DNA from: a virus
Reading direction: 5' to 3' (one strand)
Virus record (IMG/VR): IMGVR_UViG_3300026136_000346
Coordinates: 1 to 29,189 of that record
DNA length: 29,189 nt
The notes under the pieces are model-generated. The model was not told where the DNA came from. It saw nothing but the letters and a program-made list of their open reading frames with translations, and made no database searches. Below, in pieces: positions 1 through 8,500 of the stretch. A program made the translations under genes and the position numbers. Each line of letters starts with the position of its first letter. Position 1 is the stretch's first letter.

Positions 1-1
1 T

Positions 2-226
2 AATCTTACTATCGATGGAGGATGCAATACAAAAATCATTGGAGATTGGAATGTTCAAGTGACAGGAAACAAGTATGAACATATAGGAGGCGAGCATGTG
101 CATCGAGTTCAAAATAATCAAACCATTGATATTGGAGGTGGAATCACTGAAAATACTGGAGGAACAGTAACAGAGGCATATGGCGGAAATCAAGTAACAA
201 CAGCGCCGAATATATTCCTCAACTAA
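2..226 (+). CDS. gp5-like baseplate hub/needle protein, C-terminal end (partial)
   Basis: The window opens inside a gene whose frame runs from base 2 to a TAA at 224-226, giving 74 residues. The peptide is rich in Gly, Asn, Thr and Val and has short periodic repeats such as IIGDWNVQVTGN, YEHIGGEHVH and TIDIGGGITENTGG. This spacing is typical of the intertwined three-stranded beta-helix at the end of T4 gp5 and of VgrG-type spikes, which forms the membrane-piercing needle under the baseplate. The gene directly precedes gp25 and gp6, which fits a gp5 homologue. The lysozyme and OB-fold parts lie outside the window, so a VgrG-like spike without lysozyme is equally possible. The assignment is inferred from repeat style and position. 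Confidence 0.6.
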   Translation, partial: NLTIDGGCNTKIIGDWNVQVTGNKYEHIGGEHVHRVQNNQTIDIGGGITENTGGTVTEAYGGNQVTTAPNIFLN

Positions 227-234
227 TATAAATA
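227..234 (+). promoter_or_regulatory. T4-type late promoter octamer before gp25
   Basis: Exact TATAAATA, the T4 late promoter -10 octamer recognised by the gp55 sigma-like factor. It begins one base after the upstream stop codon and ends 6 nt before the gp25 ATG. Initiation would fall at about the start codon, so the transcript would have essentially no leader. Confidence 0.75.
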
Positions 235-240
235 GATTAC

Positions 241-675
241 ATGTCACGCGCACTATCAGATATAAATCCATCGCCAGATAAAGTTGCGATGAAAGGTTTA
301 TATAGGGATTTCCCTATGTTTTTTAAAACTGTGCATCCGACTAAAAAAGATATAGCTGCTGTTAAGGATTTAGATGCTGTAAAACACTCAGTAAAGAATT
401 TAATATTAACAAATTTTAATGAGCGGCCATTTCATCCTGAGATTGGTTCAAATGTAACAGCTTTGTTATTTGAACCAGCAGATAATTTTACATCAATGGC
501 GATTAAAGAAGAAATATTATATGTTTTAAAAAAGTTTGAACCAAGAACGAATGGTCATACCGTTGAAATAATTGATAATTCAGATAGAAATGCGTATGAA
601 ATTACAATTGGGTTTAATGTTATATTTTCTCCAAAGCGAGAAGAAATTAGTTTTTACTTACAACGATTACGATAA
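241..675 (+). CDS. 25: Baseplate wedge subunit gp25
   Basis: This 144-residue protein belongs to the gp25/GPW family (T4 gp25 is 132 residues). The family joins the inner baseplate wedge, next to gp6 and gp53, and contacts the sheath-initiation region. The supporting signature is ERPFHPEIGSN at residues 61-71, followed a few residues later by LLFEP. After it comes the amphipathic helix and beta segment (EEILYVLKKFEPR, then VEIIDN and EITIGFNVIF) usual for the family. The ATG at 241 lies 6 nt after an exact late promoter octamer. The next in-frame ATG is codon 17 (289); starting there would remove a non-conserved extension, so the start is probable rather than certain. No Shine-Dalgarno is visible. 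The stop overlaps the gp6 start (TAATG), suggesting translational coupling. Confidence 0.93.
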   Translation: MSRALSDINPSPDKVAMKGLYRDFPMFFKTVHPTKKDIAAVKDLDAVKHSVKNLILTNFNERPFHPEIGSNVTALLFEPADNFTSMAIKEEILYVLKKFEPRTNGHTVEIIDNSDRNAYEITIGFNVIFSPKREEISFYLQRLR

Positions 676-2531
676 TGAAGCAACTTAATGTCACAGAACT
701 CGACTTTGATGCAATCAAAGAAAACCTCAAAGATTATTTTAAAAACGTAGATAACGGAGAATATTCTGATTGGGATTTTGAAGGATCGGGTCTTAGTCAT
801 CTACTCGACGTTTTAGCATATAATACACATTATAATGCAGTTGTTGCCCATAATGCAATGAACGAATCTTTCCTCGATTCGGCTCAAATTCGATCAAATG
901 TAGTATCTCGGGCTAAGCTTCTTGGATATACACCAAAAAGCCAAACAGCGCCGATGGCAAAAATTTCATTAACATTCCCATCGGCTGTTAATCGAAATCT
1001 TTCAACATATACACTTACTAAAGGACAATCGCTTACATCTGCAATTGATGGAGTAACATATACTTTTATTACTCGAGATGATTATACTGCTGTTCTTGAT
1101 GAAGAAAATAGGCAATATGTATTCGATGATGTAGTCATATATCAAGGTCGCATGAAAGAAAGTTCATATGTCGTCGAAACAGGAAATATTGATCAAAAAT
1201 ATATTATCGAAGACAATACAGTTGATTTAGATCATTTACTTGTTGATGTATATGATAATCAATACTCAACAGCATTTGAATCTTATGCTCGATTTAAAAG
1301 TTTAGCTGGTGTTGGTCCATCGACCGCAGCATATTTTATTAATGAGAATTACAATGGTAATTATGAAATTAAGTTTGGTGATAATATCTTTGGTAAAAAA
1401 CCATCTTCTTTAAATATTATTAAAATCCGGTATTTAAGTACAAAAGGACCTAATGCTAACGGTGCTAATGTGTTTGAATGGGCAAGTCCGGGTTCTGTTA
1501 GTCCTACAATTGTTACTCTTTCATCTGCTACGAATGGTAGTATTAAAGAAGACGTTGAGACAATTCGTCATAATGCACCACTTTCTTTTACATCACAGAA
1601 TAGAGCCGTTACATCAACTGATTATAAAGTTCTTATTCAACAGATTTTAAATAATATCGAAACAGTTTCTGTATGGGGAGGTGAAGATAATAATCCTCCT
1701 CAATATGGAAAAGTATATGCTTCGATTAAACCATTTGATTCAGAAAAGCTTACAGAGTTGGATAAAGATTTTCTCTTAAGAGAGTTGGTTGAAAAAAGAG
1801 TAATTGGAATCGAGCCAGTTTTGATTGATCCAGAATATACATATTTGTATTTTGATATCATGTTTAAATATGATTCGAATAGAACATCATTTTCTCCTGG
1901 TCAATTATCAACAAAGGTTGAAGAAATGCTCGAGGAATTTAATGTTACAAATCTACAAAAATTTGATGGTGTATTTCGTTATTCAAAACTTTTATCACAC
2001 CTTGATAACTTAGATGTTTCAATCGTAAATTCCTTTGCTCGAGTATACTTATATAAACGAGTTACATTTGAATATGGAAAACTTTTATCAACTCCGGTAG
2101 ATTTTCAGTTAGAAATCTATGGAGAAATTGATCAAAAAGAACCAATGATGGCATCAGATAGTTGGGTGCACAATAATATTATTTATAGATTAGAAGATGA
2201 GCCAATTACCGGTTCAGTCGAAGAAAGAAATGTATATGCATATCATATCGGTGCAAATGGTAATAAGAAAAAGTTATCTAAAAGTGTAGGTACACTTAAT
2301 ATGAAGACCGGATTAGTTTCTATTAATCCTCTTCCAATTAGTAAAACAGAAACTATAAATATATACGTCACTCCAGCATCAAACGACGTAGTATCGAAAA
2401 GAAACAAACTAATTAGTATTGATATTGGAAGAACAAACATTACTCCAGAAGTTGATACAATTGTTGTATCTGGATCATCTGGAGTTGATGAATATACACC
2501 ATTCTTAAGACACCGTCCAGATAATACATAA
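675..2531 (+). CDS. 6: Baseplate wedge subunit gp6
   Basis: This 618-residue protein corresponds to T4 gp6 (660 residues), the wedge protein whose dimers form the continuous inner ring of the baseplate and whose core resembles the baseplate J family. Recognisable parts are the N-terminal LDFDAIKENLKDYFKN, then GSGLSHLLDVLAYNTHYNA and NESFLDSAQIRSNVVSRAK near residues 35-80, the usual opening of gp6-like proteins. Later segments such as ITVTSSDYK-like AVTSTDYKVLIQQ, and SVWGGEDNNPPQYGKVYASIKP at about residues 332-353, are also family-typical. The ATG shares its A with the gp25 stop codon. No Shine-Dalgarno precedes it, so expression probably relies on coupling and on the late transcript begun before gp25. 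The final 30 or so residues, ending in HRPDNT, look linker-like. Confidence 0.93.
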   Translation: MKQLNVTELDFDAIKENLKDYFKNVDNGEYSDWDFEGSGLSHLLDVLAYNTHYNAVVAHNAMNESFLDSAQIRSNVVSRAKLLGYTPKSQTAPMAKISLTFPSAVNRNLSTYTLTKGQSLTSAIDGVTYTFITRDDYTAVLDEENRQYVFDDVVIYQGRMKESSYVVETGNIDQKYIIEDNTVDLDHLLVDVYDNQYSTAFESYARFKSLAGVGPSTAAYFINENYNGNYEIKFGDNIFGKKPSSLNIIKIRYLSTKGPNANGANVFEWASPGSVSPTIVTLSSATNGSIKEDVETIRHNAPLSFTSQNRAVTSTDYKVLIQQILNNIETVSVWGGEDNNPPQYGKVYASIKPFDSEKLTELDKDFLLRELVEKRVIGIEPVLIDPEYTYLYFDIMFKYDSNRTSFSPGQLSTKVEEMLEEFNVTNLQKFDGVFRYSKLLSHLDNLDVSIVNSFARVYLYKRVTFEYGKLLSTPVDFQLEIYGEIDQKEPMMASDSWVHNNIIYRLEDEPITGSVEERNVYAYHIGANGNKKKLSKSVGTLNMKTGLVSINPLPISKTETINIYVTPASNDVVSKRNKLISIDIGRTNITPEVDTIVVSGSSGVDEYTPFLRHRPDNT

Positions 2532-2533
2532 AC

Positions 2534-5500
2534 ATGTCTCATATTTCTATAGCTTCGGCCGCTCCTCAAGGAACTGTTCCTCATAACGTAGAATCACTTC
2601 GCGTTGAAGAACTTATCCCTGAGCAACTTAGACAAAGTTCAGAAAAATTTATAGATCTAATTAAGAAGTATTATGATCATCTTAATTCTGAAGGTCTTCC
2701 TACATATGAAATAAATCGTATTATCGATGAACATGATATCGATAAAGTTTCTGAGAAATATTTAGATGGAATTCAGGCAGAAATTGCAAAGAATGTACCA
2801 GATTCTCGAGTAATGGATCGAGTTTCTTTGTATAAGAAAATTATTAAGTATTATACAGTAAAAGGTTCACAAGAAAGTATTACAACATTCTTTCGACTTT
2901 TCTTTGATGAGATTATTGAGGTATCATATCCGAAAGAAAAGCTTTTTAAACTTTCTGATGGTAATTGGGATCGAAACGATAATAAGTATATCAATACTAT
3001 TAATGCATCGTTGTTATATGGTAATAAAAATATTACCTTTAATTATAATAAGTTTGAATTAAAGAATGATGATGATGTTGTATTAGGAACAGGAAAAATT
3101 ATTAAAGGTGAAAGAGTTTCATTATATGATGAAGCTCCTAAAATCCAATCTCTTGTTTTTGATATTAACTCTACAAAGAACGTTAATTCTATTATTGGAT
3201 CGTGGGATTCATTAGCATTAGAAGAAAAGTGGAGAGGGTATTTTAATAATGGTGCAACGTTCAATCAATATGACGATGTTGTTGTATTAGATGGAAAAAA
3301 GTCATATGTCGATTTCGGAGATATTGGAGATCATGCTGTTGATCTTAATACAGATGAACATTCTTTTATAATTCGAGCTCGGCCTAAAAAGAATAAAGAA
3401 AATACTCAAATACAACCTCTTTTCTCTTTAGCTAAAGATTATTCACAGGTTGGATCTCACGAGCTATTCTTTGATAAAACAACTAGAAAGGTTGGAAGAT
3501 CCTTTATCGACAATAAAGATCCAAATATTATTTTAGATACTGATAATACATCTTTAATATTTTCTAATTTTATTGATAGCACATCTCTAAATGGAGAGTC
3601 ATCTGATTATTATAATAGATTTTTTGCAGATTACCCTTCTTTTATTAATGGGAAATGGGTGCAAACAACAAGCCTTTTTAATAATGCGCCGGTATACGAA
3701 TTTAATACAGATCCAGATTTAACATTATATGTAGAAACCGATGGTTCGAAATATAGATGGACATTACAGTCACGTGGTGCTAATTTATATTTTACTGATT
3801 GGGTTGATTTAGCAGATATACCAAATCCATACGATTTGAATTTAAAATGGAATTCTGGATATAAACCAGGAACACACGAATTTAAAGTGTTACCAACATG
3901 TGATGCTCTAAAGAAAAACGAATCCTTTATATTTGAACTACATAATCGTGGTTATCTTTCGATATATCATAATGATATTATAAAGCAAGAGATTACATTT
4001 GCAAATTCTGATATAAAAGATATTTTAGATTATGCAATAGAAGGTGATTATCTTTTGATTTTAGATAAAGAACTTAATGATAATACTCGAGTTATTGCTT
4101 ATAAACGAGATTCATTCAATGATTATGTATATGAGAAAACACTTAACCTAAATGGTCACTTTTCTCATATTAAATTAGTTAAGTCTCAAATTGTTGTTGG
4201 TACTGGTATTAGTGGCCATCAAGATCTTCGAGTATATGATAATTGGGAAGAAGATAATTATACAACGTTAAAAACCGATGATTTTAGATCTGTTACTCCA
4301 GATTTAGAATATAACGATCTTAATATTTCCTCTTCACCTATTGGAAATATTATTTCTAATATTAATGAAGAATATAATTGGGATGGAAACGGATTAGCGT
4401 ATGCTGAAGATGAAGGAGATTACAAACGCACTAAAGATTTTACAGTAAAAAAGAGATTTACTATTGCGTTACGTTTTAAAGTATCGGGAGTCGTTGACAA
4501 TCGGGATCTTACACTCTTTAAACTTGGTTCTTTATCAGTTATTACAAATAAAGATGGAAATATTGCTATATCTGATGGTACTACGGATACGAATAATATT
4601 CCAAGATATACAGATGGTGATGATCAAATCTTACAAACACTCAAACACAGTGGTTGGAATACTCTCGTTGTTGATTTTGAATTAGGAGAATTTGACGAAA
4701 TATCAAATCCTACCTATGATGTATGGATAAATTCTAATATTTCTATTAATGGATTTAGAAGAACAATTTATAATTTAGCTCTTGACTATGGCGGTAATTG
4801 GATAAGTGCAAACTTTAATGCAACGAGTACTATTGAAGTTGGTTCTAATAATGTAGAGGTATCGTATTTCGCTATCTATGATGGTAAACTTACTGAATTA
4901 GAACATAGACATATCGATACGTATTTAGCATCAAGCATTGATGTAGCTCATGATTTAGGTAGATTTGAAGTAAATGAATCGGGTAATGTTATTATAAAAG
5001 CTTCTGATTACGGATTATATATTTGGGAAAAAATAAATGATGAATGGCATTCTTACTTTAATACGATTGAAGATATTACTGATAATGATTCATCTCAAAT
5101 TTATAAGAATTCGAATCTAACATATTCGTATAAGTTTTTTGGTGATGCTTTATTACTTGTAAATGGTGGATATAATAATAAAATTATTCTAAGTGAAGTT
5201 ATTTGGGATTATGATGAAGATGCCGATGGTGTTAATCCAGCAAATGCACTAGATATAATTAGACATACTGGCTATTATAAACAATTCGAACCGCTAACAT
5301 ATTTCTCGGATCAAAATCGCGAATATGAGTTATACTATATCGAAAGCGAATATCTTTCTACTCGTAATTCATGGAAAGTAAAAAGAAAATTTAAACCTTC
5401 TACAGTATTTGTACAGCCTAATACTGAAATTGATGGTGGAAATACGGTAGAAGCTAAATTTAAAATAGGTCTTCAATATGGATTAGATATCGCGATTGAC

Positions 5501-8500
5501 AATAGCAATGAATATTTTGCTATATCATACGAGCCATCTTTTTATAGCGATAATGTCGATACAATCGATGGCTCGTTATATAGAACAAGCGGTAAAGGTT
5601 TACGCTATGACATTTATAGAAAAGTTAGTGATAATACTATCGTTCCCAGGCAAATAGAAGAACCGATTGCCGGATGGCCAAAGATTGATAGCTTCGTATA
5701 TAATAATTATTCGTTAAAATATAGAACAGATAGGTATCCAACATATAATGCGATATTATCATATCCGTATCTTATTCATAGTACTAATACAAATGATTCA
5801 TACGCTGAACATTCGCTTTTAAAATATGGTTATAGTACTGATAATTCTTTATATGAATTATTAGATGATGAGGTAATTACTGGCGATTTTGTTGTATCTA
5901 CACCGGCTACAAATGAAATATATTTAGATAATAGCGAAATACTTCCGTATGAATATTCAATTGTTATTATTAGAGGTAGAGCAAATAGATATAATGGATA
6001 CGTTGATATATCAGTAAACGGTACAGACTTTGAAAGAATCTTTAGTGGTAATACATCGAAAACATTATTAATTTCTCCCGAAGCAAATTTTGTTCTTGGT
6101 AGAAATAAAAGAGGATATTTCAATGGAGATATAAGCCATGCTCAATATTATAATGATGCAATATCAGATTCTACTAAAGACGAAATTGTAGAGTATCTAA
6201 ATAAAAATGTTTTAGACTTTTATGCTCTTGAATTCGATGAAATTTCTGGCACATCGATTGGTGCTACAAAAATGGTATCGGATCCTCTTGAAAAAGATGA
6301 TGTATTTACCTTTAACAATTTAGATGGTCATATATTTAATTCTTTTTGGGTTTTTGATCAACCAAATTTAAATGATAATCCATATCCACGGATTCGTATA
6401 ACTGCTAATTATAATAATGCAATTTCTGCAGCGCAAGATATTCATTGGGGGGATGGAAATTCTGATCTTCTTCTTGATGAGGCTGCGGTTCAACATTTAT
6501 ACACTTCTGATTTTGTAGGAAAATACTTAGATCGAAAAGGTCAAGCTTCGTCTGTCAATCGTATTCAAGATAGTATGTTTTGGCAAGAGTTCTCGTATAA
6601 TATTCGTTCGTCTTTAAAGATCGACGAATGGGAACAGCAGTTTGTAAATCTAGTTCACCCTGCAGGTTTAAGATTTTTTGCTACTGTTCTTCTTCTTGTA
6701 ATAAGAGACAATCATTGGTTTGGACCAAAATACGTTACCTTCGATCCAAGCTCAAGAGAAAACATTAATCTTATTAAAGTTGAAGATAAATTTTTATCAC
6801 CGTTTAGAACTACACAGCCAATAGAAGATCTTCGGTGGCTTGAATCATTGACTGCACCTACTGAAGGTGGGGGTTATCATATGCCTATTTTCCAACCAGG
6901 TTGGTTACAAGGAGATATTCGAGTAAGACAATTTATTTTCGAGGCAGCACAATGGACAAAACTTGCTCGCTTCGTACCTGGAAATGAAGCAACTGCTAAA
7001 TATACATATGAGTATATTGAAGGTGATCCGGTTTTTGATAAAGAAATTCGTATTATTGGATATAGCGGAGAAGAATTAAAGGTAGGTGATCAAGTCTATC
7101 AAGATGTTGAAAATATAACATACGAAGGTGTTATAACTAAAATTATACCAGACGGTGACGAGTTTACCGGTATTTTAAGATTAACTAATACTGCTATAGG
7201 AATTGACAATGTTCCAGAAAGTCAGCGAGAGTATTCTTTGCCTGGACCGCACATTTCATCGTTAGATGATAAAACATATTTTGAAGAAGGCGACGGAAGC
7301 GGTGATGCAACCGGTAATTATATTACACTTAATCTTTTCGATGAGACATATGTTCATGGATTGATTGTACAAGGCGGTATCAATCCAGATACCTCTTTTG
7401 ATGTTACTACTAATGAACAGCTACTTTCAGATGATGAGTTTACTCAATTTGGATTTGCAGAAAAGATAAGCGGTAATGATATTGCACAGGCAGTTGCAGT
7501 AAGAGGTATATTAAAATCAACTGGAAAAAAGGGAATAGCAATATACGAATTTACCACGAGTTGGAATCAGATTAGCGACGTTATTCTTGTCGATCCAGAT
7601 AATGATGGTTCAAAAAGATTTGGTGATGAGTTAAAATATTCTGGAGATGGAGTTGCTATTGATAATTATAATCATAATGATCTTGAAGGGGTAATTCAAG
7701 TATATGACTCTACTTTAGGTACCCGCCACGGAAGTGATATTATTGTACCAACAGAAAGTGAATATGGTTATACCTTTGATTTCGAAAAAAATGGTAATGA
7801 TTACAATGTAATTGTTGCAAATACTGCTCCAACTAATTCTGAATATACTAGTATTGTTAGCTCATACAAATATGACAGCTCTGGTGTAGTGCAGCATTTT
7901 TCGAAATACGCTGATGATCTAGTAAGCACTCGTAATGATGCTTTTGGTAAAGCTGTTGCAATAAGTGGAGATCGAATTGCAATTAGTAGTCCAAATTATG
8001 AAATTAATAAAGGTAAAATACAAGTGTTTGATTTGTATAAACACACAGAAAATATTACTGTTAATCCAGAATATGAAGATCGATATCATACCTCAGTTTG
8101 GGGGATCACCGAAGACGCACTATATAGACATTCATTATCTAAACTCGATTCATCCCAGGGTTGGTCATGTTCTTCCGCTGCTAAAGACGAAATTGATAAT
8201 CTAGATTATAATACATATGTTGAACTTGATTTAGGAGAAGAAAAATCGGTTGCTGGAATTATAACTCAAGGACGCAATTCAGAAGAGTATAAACAATGGG
8301 TAACTGACTATAAAATAGAAGTTTCTATAGATGGTAATACTTGGAATTATCTACAAAACCCAAATTTTTATGGCACAAGTTCAGATAGGTGGATTGGAAA
8401 TAATGAATCTAACTATTTAACTAGTGCAACTAATACATTTGAAGATTATGTAACAGCTAGATATATTCGAATATATCCAACTGGTTATCAAAGTCATCCG

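Noticed and set aside
2180-2187. Minus-strand TATAAATA within gp6
   Set aside because: No minus-strand gene is supported anywhere in the window, so it would drive nothing; likely chance.
2354-2361. Exact TATAAATA inside gp6
   Set aside because: It lies 172 bases before the next start with no ATG at the 5-6 nt spacing. Chance matches are expected in AT-rich DNA.
2243-2584. Minus-strand open frame of 113 codons across the gp6/gp7-like junction
   Set aside because: It mirrors two well-supported + strand genes, lacks a start context and has no recognisable product. The same holds for the other minus-strand frames, such as 15210-15695 and 22609-22965.
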